Of a stretch of 64,000 nucleotides of DNA, positions 16,350 to 25,306 are shown one piece after another (the first letter of the stretch is position 1; the number at the start of each line of letters is the position of its first letter). The position numbers and the translations under genes are program-made. The notes beneath the pieces are model-generated. The model was not told the DNA's origin and made no database searches. It saw only the letters and a program-made list of their open reading frames with translations. The DNA comes from JADGHE01 sp035716025 (lineage in GTDB: Bacteria > Pseudomonadota > Alphaproteobacteria > Rhizobiales > Xanthobacteraceae): contig DASTKH010000042.1 in NCBI GenBank assembly GCA_035716025.1, forward strand, positions 62,001 through 126,000. The letters are read 5' to 3'.

Positions 16350-17498
16350 ATGAAGGCGGCGATAATCGGCGTCGGTCAATCACCTTACACGCGCCGTCCG
16401 GAATCCGGACAGAGCGCGCACACCTTCATTCGCGATGCCGTCCGCGCGGCACTTGCGGATGCGGACATTTCGGCGCGCGATATCGATGGGATGGCGGTGG
16501 CGTCGTTCTCGCTCGCGCCCGACACCGCCGTCGACCTTGCCTGGAAGCTCGGCCTGTCTCTCAAATGGCTGTTGCAGGATACCAACGGCGGTTCGTCGGC
16601 GATGAACATGCTGGGGCACGCGCTGCGCGGCATCGAAACCGGCGCGGCCTCGGTCATTCTCGTGACCGCCGGCGATGCGACCGGCCTCGCCGGCTATGGC
16701 AAGATCGCTGCAAGCTACAACATCGCGACGCGCGATCATCTCGCGCCCCTCGGGCACGGCGGACCGAACGGCGTCTATGCTCTCGTCACCGCCCGGCAGA
16801 TGAAGACATACGGCCTGGACAAGACGGACTACGGCCACATGGCGATTGCCCAGCGCGCCTGGGCCGCCGGCAACCCGAATGCCGTTTATCGGGCGCCGCT
16901 GACGATGGAGGAGTATCTCGGCGCGCCGATGGTCGCCGATCCGCTCACACGCTACGACTGCGTGCCGGTGGTCGCCGGCGCACAGGCGATCATCCTCGCA
17001 CATCCGGAGCGAGTGCCGCGCGGCCGGCCCGTCGTCCGCGTTCGGGCGATCCGCCACAGCTTCAATCACGACAATCAGGCAGGGGACGGGCTCAAGACGG
17101 GCATCAGCACGTTTGCGGATGCGCTTTGGCGCGAAGCGGGTGTGCGACCCGGAGACATCGATGTCGCCTGCATCTATGACGACTATCCGGCGATGGTGCT
17201 GGCGCAGCTCGCCGATCTCGGCCTCATTCCCAACGGCGATCTGAAGCGCTTTGCGCGCGTCGACATCGGCGAACGGCGCTTTCCGCTCAATACCCACGGC
17301 GGAATGATGTCGGCGGGCCAGCCGGGCGGGCCTGCCGGAGGACTCAACCACATTTCCGAGGCGGTGCTGCAGCTCCAAGATCGCGCAGGAGCCCGCCAAG
17401 TCCCCAATGCGCGGCTGGCGGTGGTCACGGGATACGGTATGACGATGTACCGCTATGGCGGAACGGCGGCCGCCGCGATCCTGGAGCGCACGGCATGA
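16350..17498 (+). CDS. Thiolase-fold protein lacking the nucleophilic cysteine
   Basis: A 382-residue protein of the SCP2-thiolase/acetyl-CoA acetyltransferase-like group. It keeps the overall thiolase layout and the late NTHGGMMSAGQPGGPAGG segment with its catalytic-type His. At the N-terminal active site, where thiolases have a Cys, it reads LLQDTNGGSSAMN (residues about 75-86), so the acyl-accepting Cys is missing. Such proteins pair with DUF35 OB-fold partners in steroid, aromatic and CoA-ester pathways, for instance in retro-aldol cleavage. The DUF35 gene overlaps its stop (ATGA), supporting a heteromeric complex. TTGACG at 16280-16285 with CATTCT 18 bases on may be its promoter; a CAATGCATTG palindrome overlaps it. 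Confidence 0.85.
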   Translation: MKAAIIGVGQSPYTRRPESGQSAHTFIRDAVRAALADADISARDIDGMAVASFSLAPDTAVDLAWKLGLSLKWLLQDTNGGSSAMNMLGHALRGIETGAASVILVTAGDATGLAGYGKIAASYNIATRDHLAPLGHGGPNGVYALVTARQMKTYGLDKTDYGHMAIAQRAWAAGNPNAVYRAPLTMEEYLGAPMVADPLTRYDCVPVVAGAQAIILAHPERVPRGRPVVRVRAIRHSFNHDNQAGDGLKTGISTFADALWREAGVRPGDIDVACIYDDYPAMVLAQLADLGLIPNGDLKRFARVDIGERRFPLNTHGGMMSAGQPGGPAGGLNHISEAVLQLQDRAGARQVPNARLAVVTGYGMTMYRYGGTAAAAILERTA

Positions 17499-17818
17499 CG
17501 CGCGGCTTCACGATTTTCCGTTGCCGCAATTGCGGTGCGGCGCTGTTTCCGGAGCGGTTGCTCTGTCCGCGCTGCCACGGCGCGGATTTTGCGCCCGAAC
17601 GTCGCGATCGCGGGACGGTCGAGGAGATTTCCACGATCCGTCATATGATCGGCCAGACGGACTGGAAGCCCCGCGTGATCGCCAATGTCCGCGTCGCCGA
17701 GGATCTTCACATCACCGTCGGGCTGCTCGACTCTTCCGGGCCCGGCGACACGATCGATCTTTATGAGAAGGCGGGCGCTCCTTTCGGGGTGGCGCATGGA
17801 GCGAGCCTCCCGAGCTGA
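17495..17818 (+). CDS. DUF35 Zn-ribbon/OB-fold protein
   Basis: A 107-residue partner protein. An N-terminal zinc ribbon is visible as Cys10-x2-Cys13 and Cys24-x2-Cys27, followed by an OB-fold region. DUF35 proteins bind thiolase-fold partners and contribute to acyl-CoA binding or catalysis. The start codon overlaps the thiolase stop by four bases, so the two are translationally coupled and very likely form one complex. It is somewhat shorter than typical 130-140-residue members, with a brief C-terminus. Confidence 0.85.
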   Translation: MTRGFTIFRCRNCGAALFPERLLCPRCHGADFAPERRDRGTVEEISTIRHMIGQTDWKPRVIANVRVAEDLHITVGLLDSSGPGDTIDLYEKAGAPFGVAHGASLPS

Positions 17819-17830
17819 GGCGGGCCTTCC

Positions 17831-19060
17831 TCATTCCGCAGCCGCGCGCCCACCTTCGCGGCCGCCGCTGCCGAGCCGTGTCACACCTTGCGCGGCAAGG
17901 CCGGCGATCTCCTCGGCCGAATAGCCGAGTTCGCGCAGGATTTCCTCCGAATGCTCGCCCAGCATCGGTGAAGGTCGGCTGAAATCCGGGCCGTCATGGT
18001 CGAGCAGAATGGGATTGCGCACGGCCCGCATTTTGCCAAGCCGCGGGTGCTCGATATTCTGCACCAGATTGCGCGCGACGCTCTGCGGATGTTCGAGGAC
18101 TTCCTTGTAGTTGTTGACGCGGGAACAAGGGATTCCGGCCTCGTTGAGGGCGGTTTCGAGCTCCGTCGAGTCGCGGCCGCGCACGGCGGGCTCGATGAGT
18201 TCGAGGAGCGGCCCTTCATTGGCCTTGCGGCTCGCATAGGAGGCAAAGCGCGGATCCGCGATATGGGCTTCGAGACCCAAGACCCGCATCAGCCGCGCGA
18301 AGCCCGCATCGTTGGACGTGCCGATCGCCAGATGGCGGCCGTCGCGCGTCTCGAACAATTGATAGGGCGCATTGAGCCGGTGCTTGTTGCCGAGCGGCTG
18401 AGGGATGCCGCCGGTCGTGAGATATTCGGCCGCCTCCCAGGCCGCCGCGGCGACTGAGGCTTCCACGAGCGAGACGTCGGCGATCCGGCCTTCGCCCTGG
18501 CGGGCTGCTCCCAGGAGCCCGGAGAGCATGGCGTAGGTCGCAAACAGCGCGCCGAACATGTCGGCCGTCTGGATACCGGGCCGCACCGGCATCTCGCCGG
18601 GGTAGCCGGTGACCGAGAGCGATCCCGAAAAGGCTTCGATGATGAGGTTCACGCCTGCCCGCCGGCTCTCGGGCCCGGTTTGGCCGAAACCGGAGACGGA
18701 CGTGTAGACGATGCGCGGGTTGACCGCGCGCACGTCGTCGGGGCCGAGGCCGAGCTTTTTCAGGACGCCGGGCCGGTAGGCTTCGAGAACGGCGTCGGAG
18801 CGGGCGGCGAGCTTGAGGAAGACCTCCCGCGCCTCCGGCCGCTTCAGATCCAGGACCAGGCTACGCTTGTTGCGGTTGAGCGCGGCGAAGCTCGGGCTCT
18901 CGCCGTCGACCTGCGGCGGCATGGCGCGCGCCATATCACCCTTCGGCGGTTCCACCTTGATGACGTCCGCGCCCATGTCGGCGAGCAGGGTGCCGCAGAA
19001 CGGTCCGGCGATGAAATTGGCGAGTTCGAGTATGCGAATCCCGGAAAGCGGCTTCGGCAT
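17831..19060 (-). CDS. Family III CoA transferase (CaiB/BaiF)
   Basis: A 409-residue CoA transferase. The N-terminal ILELANFIAGPFCGTLLADMGADVIKVEPP motif region and SGFGQTGP are diagnostic of the family. The catalytic aspartate, which forms the acyl-anhydride intermediate, fits Asp167 in GIQTADMFGA. Members move CoA between carboxylic acids such as oxalate, formate, carnitine or succinate. It is convergent with the thiolase/DUF35 pair and followed on the same strand, 108 bases upstream in coordinate terms of its start, by the Bug receptor gene at 19168-20169, so the receptor is transcribed first. It probably activates the imported acid. Confidence 0.92.
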   Translation of the reverse strand: MPKPLSGIRILELANFIAGPFCGTLLADMGADVIKVEPPKGDMARAMPPQVDGESPSFAALNRNKRSLVLDLKRPEAREVFLKLAARSDAVLEAYRPGVLKKLGLGPDDVRAVNPRIVYTSVSGFGQTGPESRRAGVNLIIEAFSGSLSVTGYPGEMPVRPGIQTADMFGALFATYAMLSGLLGAARQGEGRIADVSLVEASVAAAAWEAAEYLTTGGIPQPLGNKHRLNAPYQLFETRDGRHLAIGTSNDAGFARLMRVLGLEAHIADPRFASYASRKANEGPLLELIEPAVRGRDSTELETALNEAGIPCSRVNNYKEVLEHPQSVARNLVQNIEHPRLGKMRAVRNPILLDHDGPDFSRPSPMLGEHSEEILRELGYSAEEIAGLAAQGVTRLGSGGREGGRAAAE

Positions 19061-19167
19061 GTCCTTCGCTGGTCCTTGTCGACGCGGTTTGCGGGAATCG
19101 GGGCGGTAGTGGCCGACGCCGCGGCCGCTACCGCTTCTTCCCGCGTGCGGAAGAGGCCCGCGCCCCC

Positions 19168-20169
19168 TTATTTGATCTTCAATCCCGCCTTGTCGATGAT
19201 TTCCTTGTACATCGGCACTTCGCGGGCGATCCGCTCCTTGAACTTCTCGGGGCCGTGCGCCAGCACGCCGAGGCCCGACTTCATGTATTTCGCCTTGATG
19301 TCGGGATCCGCAAGGATCTTGCTCAGCTCCTGCACGAGGCGGTCGATGATCGGCTTCGGCACGCCGGCGGGCGCGTAGAGCCCCTGGAAGGTGTCCGTCT
19401 CCGCATTCTTGATTCCGACCTCCGCAAGCGTCGGCACGTCGGGCAACTCGGGCCAGCGCTCCTCTCCCGTCTGCACGATGGGGCGGAGTGAGCCGGCCGC
19501 AATCAGCGCGCCGAGCGAGCCGAGATTGGCCGTGTACACGTCCACCTGGCCCGCAAGAGCAGCCTGCGTTGCGGGGCCCGCGCCTGCGAACGGAATGTGC
19601 ACAACGTTGAGGCCGAGCCGCAGCTTGACGAGCTCGAAGCCGAGATAGGGCGTCGTGCCGACGCCGGAGCTCGTGTAATTGAGCTTGCCGGGATTGGCCT
19701 TCGCCTTCGCGACGAAGTCCTGGAACGTCTTGATCGGCGAGTCCTTCGGCACGACGATCACGTTCGGCGCCGCCCCGAAGACCATTACGGGTTCGAAATC
19801 CTTGAACGGATCATAGGTCGCGTTGGCATAGAGGCTGGGGTTCACCACGAAGGCGCTCGAGCAGCCGAGGAAGGTGTAGCCATCCGGCTTGGCGCGCGCG
19901 GCCGCGGTGATGCCGATATTGCCGCCGGCGCCCGCGCGGTTCTCGATGATGACCGGCTGACCCAGCGCTTTGCCGAGCTGCGTGTTAATCATCCGCACCG
20001 CGGTGTCGGTGCCGCCGCCGGCGGGAAAGCAGACGATGACCGTGATCGGGTGGTCGGGCCAGGCCGCCTGCGCCGGCGCGCCAGCGAAAAAGCCGGTCGC
20101 GAGCGCAAGCGCCGCAGCCAGAACAGTCCGCCGTCCGCTATCGGCTGCGGCGGGAAAACGGAAACGCAT
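19168..20169 (-). CDS. Bug/TctC-family periplasmic substrate-binding protein
   Basis: A 333-residue receptor. The signal sequence has an arginine pair (SGRRTVLAAALALATGFF) before the hydrophobic core, so Tat-type export is possible; the mature part opens WPDHPITVIVCFPAGGGTD. GGNIGITAAARAKPDGYTFL and SSGVGTTPYLGFELV are typical pocket segments. The ATG at 20169 is chosen because GGAGG lies seven bases upstream; the frame is open 36 bases further. It precedes the CoA transferase on the same strand and probably shares its transcript, suggesting that the ligand is a carboxylate later activated with CoA. Confidence 0.92.
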   Translation of the reverse strand: MRFRFPAAADSGRRTVLAAALALATGFFAGAPAQAAWPDHPITVIVCFPAGGGTDTAVRMINTQLGKALGQPVIIENRAGAGGNIGITAAARAKPDGYTFLGCSSAFVVNPSLYANATYDPFKDFEPVMVFGAAPNVIVVPKDSPIKTFQDFVAKAKANPGKLNYTSSGVGTTPYLGFELVKLRLGLNVVHIPFAGAGPATQAALAGQVDVYTANLGSLGALIAAGSLRPIVQTGEERWPELPDVPTLAEVGIKNAETDTFQGLYAPAGVPKPIIDRLVQELSKILADPDIKAKYMKSGLGVLAHGPEKFKERIAREVPMYKEIIDKAGLKIK

Positions 20170-20459
20170 TCGAAATCCTCCGCGTTCTGTGTTCGATGAT
20201 TTCATGTATGCGCTTAGCGGAAATCGAACGGCCCGTCATGAGTGAGGAATGCGCAAAGGCTGACAAAATCGTGCGAGTCCGAATGGCGGACACCGCGAGC
20301 AGTCGCTGCCGGCGCACGAAGCAAGGCTCCTATGTCTTGAGCTAGGTTCGCGGATGCTCGATGATGCGCGCGTCAACCACTCTCCTCGAGCCTGCTGATG
20401 CTGTGCCCGGCGCGATGCGCGGCAGCGGCTTGCAAACATCACCTTGGGAGGATCAGTCC

Positions 20460-22157
20460 GTGCCGAAGACGACGGGTGCCCGCTATATCGCGGAGTTTCT
20501 GAAAGCTTCCGACGTCAGCCACCTCTTTTTCGTGCCGTCGATCCTGCTCGACACAATGGCGGCGATGGAGGACCTCGACATCCGCCGTGTCATGGTCCAC
20601 GGCGAAAAGGCCGCCGCCTATATGGCGGACGCGTTCGCCCGCGTAACGGGGCGCCCGGGCGTGTGTTGCGCGCAGCAGATCGGCGCCTCCAATCTCGCCG
20701 CCGGCCTGCGCGACGCATACATGGCCTGCACCCCGCTCATTGCCCTGACGGGCGGATATTCTCCGGCCACGCGAAACCGCAATCCCTATCAGGGCGTCGA
20801 GGATTTTCACCAGTTCGACGGCGTGACCAAGTTCAACGCCTATGTCGATACGCCGCAACGCCTGCCCGACATGCTGCGGCAGGCCTATCGCGAAGCAACG
20901 TCGGGGACGCCGCGCCCGGTGCATCTGCGCCTCGGCGGACATCACGGCCAGATGGTCGAAGGCGAAGCCGATCTCGAGCACGTGTCGGTGGAAAAGCGCT
21001 TTCAGCGCGCGCCGGCCTTTAGACCGAAAGCGCCGGACGAGGATGTCGCGGACGCTCTGCGGGCGATCGAAAAGGCCGAACGGCCGATCATCGTGGCGGG
21101 CGGCGGGGTGGTTTATTCCGGCGCGCAAACGGAGGTGGTGAAGCTCGCCGAAACGTTGAACGTGCCGGTCGCAACCAGCATGAACGCGAAAGGCACCATT
21201 CCCGACACGCATTCGCTGGCCGTGGGGATCGTCGGGACTTATTCGCGCGCCTGCGCCAACCGCGCGGTTCATGAGGCGGATCTTGTCTTCTTCATCGGTA
21301 GTCAGACCGGTGGGCAGGTCACGGCCAATTGGACCAAGCCGCCGCGCGGTACGCCCGTCATCGAACTCAACATCAATCCGGCGGATATGGGACGCAACTA
21401 TCCGAATGTGGCGAGCCTGTGCGGCGACGCGAAAGTCGTCCTCTCGCAGATGATTGCGGCGGCGAGGCCGGGCAAAAACTCCAATGCCGAATGGGTCAAG
21501 CGGGTGCAGGGTTTCGTTGCCGAGTGGCGCGCGGAGGCCGATCGGCAGCGCCGGTCGGATGCCGTGCCGATGCGGCCCGAACGCGTCTGCGCGGAGCTGA
21601 CGGCCGGCCTGCCGAAGGATGCGATCTTGGTCTCCGATACCGGCCATTCCGGCATGTGGACGGGCGCCATGATCGAGCTCAATGAACCGACCCAGCGCTA
21701 TCTGCGTTGTGCGGGTTCGCTCGGCTGGGCGTTTCCGGCGGCCCTCGGCGCGAAATGCGCGGCGCCCGATCGCCCGGTCGTGTGTTTCACGGGCGACGGC
21801 GGGTTCTATTATCACATCGCCGAGCTCGAGACGGCGGCGCGCCACGGCATCAATGCGGTCATTGTCGTCAACAACAACAGCGCGCTCAATCAGGAAATTC
21901 CGCTCTACGATTCCGTTTACGGCGGTCAGCAGCGAGGCAAATCGAGCGAGATGTGGAAATTTACGGACCGCAACTTCGCGCAGATCGCCGAGAGCTTCGG
22001 GTGTGCAGGCCTGCGCGCGGAGACTCCGGCGCAGTTCAAGGACGCGCTCGCGAAAGCGCTTGCCATGCAGCGCCCGGTGGTTATCGACACCGTCACAGAC
22101 ATGCGGGCGTTCGCGCGTCGCGCATGGCAGCCGGAAGGAGCCAGCAGTGGACATTGA
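20460..22157 (+). CDS. ThDP-dependent enzyme of the acetolactate synthase superfamily
   Basis: A 565-residue ThDP enzyme, paralogous to the one at 5401-7104. The activating Glu is Glu49 in HGEKAAAYMADAFAR; GDG is at about 445-447 in CFTGDGGFYYH, followed by the VNNNS metal-binding segment. The GTG start at 20460 has GGGAGG eight bases upstream; the frame is open to 20361 but has no better site. It heads a plus-strand operon with two SMP-30 lactonases, an alpha/beta hydrolase and a Bug receptor. It overlaps the first lactonase by 11 bases. The substrate is unknown; a carboligase or decarboxylase role on a 2-keto acid is the family expectation. Confidence 0.88.
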   Translation: MPKTTGARYIAEFLKASDVSHLFFVPSILLDTMAAMEDLDIRRVMVHGEKAAAYMADAFARVTGRPGVCCAQQIGASNLAAGLRDAYMACTPLIALTGGYSPATRNRNPYQGVEDFHQFDGVTKFNAYVDTPQRLPDMLRQAYREATSGTPRPVHLRLGGHHGQMVEGEADLEHVSVEKRFQRAPAFRPKAPDEDVADALRAIEKAERPIIVAGGGVVYSGAQTEVVKLAETLNVPVATSMNAKGTIPDTHSLAVGIVGTYSRACANRAVHEADLVFFIGSQTGGQVTANWTKPPRGTPVIELNINPADMGRNYPNVASLCGDAKVVLSQMIAAARPGKNSNAEWVKRVQGFVAEWRAEADRQRRSDAVPMRPERVCAELTAGLPKDAILVSDTGHSGMWTGAMIELNEPTQRYLRCAGSLGWAFPAALGAKCAAPDRPVVCFTGDGGFYYHIAELETAARHGINAVIVVNNNSALNQEIPLYDSVYGGQQRGKSSEMWKFTDRNFAQIAESFGCAGLRAETPAQFKDALAKALAMQRPVVIDTVTDMRAFARRAWQPEGASSGH

Positions 22158-23037
22158 CATGAGGGCGCCGGGACTCGACGAGATCGTCGGCGCCGACCCG
22201 CCCCTCGACATCATCGCCCATGGTCTCGTCTTCGGCGAAGGTCCGGTCTGGGATAAGCGCAAGAAGCGCTTCCTGTGGACCGAGATCATCGGCGACTCCC
22301 TCTGGGAGTACACGCCGGGAGTGGGTTCGAAGCGCATCATGCACCCGACCGGTCACGGTAACGGCCTCACCTTCGACCTCGAAGGGCGGCTCTTGTGTGC
22401 CGGCTGGGGCTCGCGCCGCATTTGGCGGATCGAACATGACGGCGCGGTGGTGACCGTTGCGTCGCATTACGAGGGCAAGAAATTCAATAGCCCGAACGAT
22501 ATCGTGGTCCGCTCCGACGGCACGATCTATTGGACGGATTCCGCGGGCGGTCTCGTCATTCCGGGCATGCCGACGGACGATCTGCAGCGCTATCTCGACG
22601 TCCAAGGCGTCTTCTGCCTCACGCCGAAAGGCGAGGTGCATCTCGCGATCGCCGACTGCACCTACCCGAACGGGCTTGCCTTCTCGGTCGACGAGAAGAT
22701 CCTCTACGTCAACGACAGCCGGCTCGGCATCATCCGCGCCTTCGACGTGGCGGCCGACGGAAGCTGTGGGCCGGGGCGGCTGTTTCACAAGCTTGCCGGC
22801 ACCGAGGGCGGCGTGGCCGACGGCATGAAGGTCGACCAGAAGGACAACGTGTACTGCACCGGGCCGGGCGGCATCCACATCATCGACAAGGGCGGCAAGT
22901 TGCTCGGGCGCCTGCGCGTTCCGGGCCATTGCACCAATCTCGCGTGGGGTGGCGACGACTGGCGGTCGTTGTACATCACGACGTTCCACGACGTCGTCCG
23001 CACGCGCCTGCAGATCCCCGGCGTGCCGGTGTGGTGA
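22147..23037 (+). CDS. SMP-30/gluconolactonase-family lactonase (first of two)
   Basis: A 296-residue beta-propeller protein. It has the family metal-binding features: GLVFGEGPVWD with the first Glu, NSPNDIVVRSDGTIYWTDS with Asn-Asp, and YPNGLAFSVDEKILYVNDS in a later blade. Such enzymes open sugar or other lactones using a divalent cation. The GTG at 22147 has GAAGGAG six bases upstream and starts inside the last codons of the ThDP gene. A second, distantly related SMP-30 gene follows after 14 bases. The pair suggests a lactone intermediate in this operon. Confidence 0.87.
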   Translation: MDIDMRAPGLDEIVGADPPLDIIAHGLVFGEGPVWDKRKKRFLWTEIIGDSLWEYTPGVGSKRIMHPTGHGNGLTFDLEGRLLCAGWGSRRIWRIEHDGAVVTVASHYEGKKFNSPNDIVVRSDGTIYWTDSAGGLVIPGMPTDDLQRYLDVQGVFCLTPKGEVHLAIADCTYPNGLAFSVDEKILYVNDSRLGIIRAFDVAADGSCGPGRLFHKLAGTEGGVADGMKVDQKDNVYCTGPGGIHIIDKGGKLLGRLRVPGHCTNLAWGGDDWRSLYITTFHDVVRTRLQIPGVPVW

Positions 23038-23051
23038 AGGAGCAAACCGAC

Positions 23052-23951
23052 ATGAGCTGGGAATTCGAGCGCGTGGCAAGCCCCTTCAAGGGCCCGGCAA
23101 ACGGCATCGTCTGGGACGGCAAGGCCATCATCTTCAGCCTCATGGAGGACATGCGGCTGATGCGGTTCGACCCCGAGTCGGGGACGACCAGTGAGCTTCG
23201 CAAATACACCAACCGCGTCAACGGCCTGGCGATCGGCCGCGGCGGCGAATTGTACGGCTGTCAGGAAGGAGGAAGGCGCCTTGTCGAATTTTCTCCGGAC
23301 GGACGGATGTTTGCCGTCGATGCATTGCTCGACGGCAAGTACCACAACCACCCGAGCGACCTGACGGTGGACAGCCAGCGCCGCATCTGGTTCGCCGACC
23401 CTCACAGCGACACGCTCGCCTTCGGGCCGCAGATCTTTCCGCCGCTCGACCACGCGTCGGTGTTGCGCCTCGAGAAGAACGAGCGCAACGCCTGGACTTG
23501 CCGCCGCATCACCTACGATACGGTGGCGCCGCGCTCGGTGCTGCTGGCGCCGGACGAAAAGACGCTCTACGTCGCCGAGGGCGAGCCGCGCAGCCCGCGG
23601 CGGGAACTGCGCGCCTATCCGATCAACGACGACGGCACGGTCGGCACGCCGATCGTGCTGCACACGTTCGGTGCCGACCATCGCGGTCCCCACCGGGGCA
23701 TCGAAGGCATGTGCCTCGACGCCGACGGCAATCTCGTCGCCGTGGGGGGTTGGAAGAGGAGCGGTCCCGGTCCGCTCGTCTATGTGTTTTCGCCGAGCGG
23801 GGCCGTTATTGAGACGCATCCGATTCCGGGCGACCTGCCCAATCGCTGCTGTTTCGGCGGCGCCCGGCTCGACACGTTGTACGTAACGACGGGAGAGGGC
23901 GAGCTTTACCGGGCCAAGGCGAACCGCACCGGCTTCGTGCGGCGCGAATAG
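23052..23951 (+). CDS. SMP-30/gluconolactonase-family lactonase (second of two)
   Basis: A 299-residue beta-propeller of the SMP-30 superfamily. Features are GPANGIVWDGKAIIFS, HPSDLTVDSQRRIWFADPHSD with a metal-site Asp, and RGIEGMCLDADGNLVAVGG. It is divergent in sequence from its neighbour, so the two are probably not a recent duplication. GGAG lies upstream of the ATG with good spacing. It may act on a different lactone or act as a sugar-binding propeller. It is followed 46 bases later by the alpha/beta hydrolase. Confidence 0.83.
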   Translation: MSWEFERVASPFKGPANGIVWDGKAIIFSLMEDMRLMRFDPESGTTSELRKYTNRVNGLAIGRGGELYGCQEGGRRLVEFSPDGRMFAVDALLDGKYHNHPSDLTVDSQRRIWFADPHSDTLAFGPQIFPPLDHASVLRLEKNERNAWTCRRITYDTVAPRSVLLAPDEKTLYVAEGEPRSPRRELRAYPINDDGTVGTPIVLHTFGADHRGPHRGIEGMCLDADGNLVAVGGWKRSGPGPLVYVFSPSGAVIETHPIPGDLPNRCCFGGARLDTLYVTTGEGELYRAKANRTGFVRRE

Positions 23952-23997
23952 CGTGTGAGGCGCGGTGCCCGAACAACCAGGGAGAGGATCGGAAGAA

Positions 23998-25263
23998 ATG
24001 ACGCTGAAGACCGAACGGCGACGCGACAACCAGCAGTGGCTTCTCGATCACATGGTGAAGACCACCGGGCGCGTCCAGAATTTCGCCTATGATCAGCGCA
24101 TCGTTCCGCCCGAGGTCAAGTCCTACGCCATGATTCCGCGCGCGATCGAGAAGGTCGCGCGCCACATCGAGACGCTCGCCCGCGCGGCCGAAAAGGCGGG
24201 ACACCGCAAGACGGCGGGTGAGCTCTACTGGAACGCCAGCGAACATTATCGCGAGGCGCAGCATACGATCTTCGAGGATGACAACCCCGAGAAGATTTAT
24301 CTGCACGGCAAGCTGCTCGAATGTTTCGACGGCGTCATGCGGCTCGCCGACAACCCGATCGAGCGCGTCGAAATCCCCTTCGAGGGAAACTATATCCAGG
24401 GCGTGTTTCACATGCTGCCCGGGCGGCCGAAGGCGCCCACGGTGCTGTGGATCCCCGGCATGGACATCACCAAGGAATCGGTGATCGATCCCAACCGCCA
24501 CCCCTTCGTCGAACGCGGCATGCATTGCCTCATGATCGACGGACCCGGTCAGGGCACCAGCAACATTCGCAAGATCCGCGTCACCCACGACAACTACCGG
24601 CGTGCCGGAAAGGCGGCGATCGATTGGCTGGTGCAGAGGCCCGAGGTGGACGCGGAAAAGATCGGGGTTTCCGGATTTTCCTTCGGCTCCTATTGGGGCA
24701 TGGAGATTGCGGCGACCGACCCGCGCGTCAAGGCGATCGCGACGGCCGCTGCCTGCTACGGGCCGAAGCGCGCCATTTTCGAGCAGGCCTCGCCGCGTTT
24801 CAAACAGGTCTTCATGTACATGGCGGGCATCCACGACGAAGATGCCTTCGACGAGATGGCCGCCAAAATGACTCTCGACGGGCTTGCGCCGCAGGTGAAA
24901 TGTCCTTCGCTGCAGGTGGTCGGCGAATTCGATCCGCTCGCGCCGCTCGACGACGTGCTGGCGGTCTATCGCAAGGTGCCGCCGCCGCGCGAGCTCTGGG
25001 TCGTCGAGAACGATTTTCACGTCCCGCGCGGGATCGAGAATTTCGGCTTCACGCAGTTCTACCCGTTCCTGGCCGATTGGCTCGCCGATGCCTTTTCCAG
25101 GGGGAAGCCCGCCGACCTCGACCAGATTATACTGGTCAAGCAGAAGGAAGGTGCCGGGCCTTATTCCGAGCCTGCCAAGGGCGTCCATCTGCCTGAAAGG
25201 ATCGGACGCGATTTCAAAGGCCTGACGGACGCGCAGCTTGGTCCGGCCGGGGTCAAGAAGTAA
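23998..25263 (+). CDS. Alpha/beta hydrolase, C-C-hydrolase (pseudooxynicotine hydrolase-like)
   Basis: A 421-residue hydrolase with a helical N-terminal domain (about residues 1-120) before the alpha/beta core, the arrangement of 2,6-dihydroxypseudooxynicotine hydrolase and FrsA-like esterases. The nucleophile is Ser228 in GVSGFSFGSYWG. A DGPGQGTS oxyanion-region segment precedes it, and an acid (GEFDPLAP) and a His (NDFHVPRG) follow in order. It may cleave a C-C bond next to a ketone, but ester cleavage is equally possible. The start at 23998 is preceded by GAGAGGA/GGAAGAA. It sits between the lactonases and a Bug receptor in one operon. Confidence 0.83.
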   Translation: MTLKTERRRDNQQWLLDHMVKTTGRVQNFAYDQRIVPPEVKSYAMIPRAIEKVARHIETLARAAEKAGHRKTAGELYWNASEHYREAQHTIFEDDNPEKIYLHGKLLECFDGVMRLADNPIERVEIPFEGNYIQGVFHMLPGRPKAPTVLWIPGMDITKESVIDPNRHPFVERGMHCLMIDGPGQGTSNIRKIRVTHDNYRRAGKAAIDWLVQRPEVDAEKIGVSGFSFGSYWGMEIAATDPRVKAIATAAACYGPKRAIFEQASPRFKQVFMYMAGIHDEDAFDEMAAKMTLDGLAPQVKCPSLQVVGEFDPLAPLDDVLAVYRKVPPPRELWVVENDFHVPRGIENFGFTQFYPFLADWLADAFSRGKPADLDQIILVKQKEGAGPYSEPAKGVHLPERIGRDFKGLTDAQLGPAGVKK

Positions 25264-25306
25264 CGCGCTGGGCGCGTCGGCCCGCCAATACCACAAGGAG
25301 GAGGCT

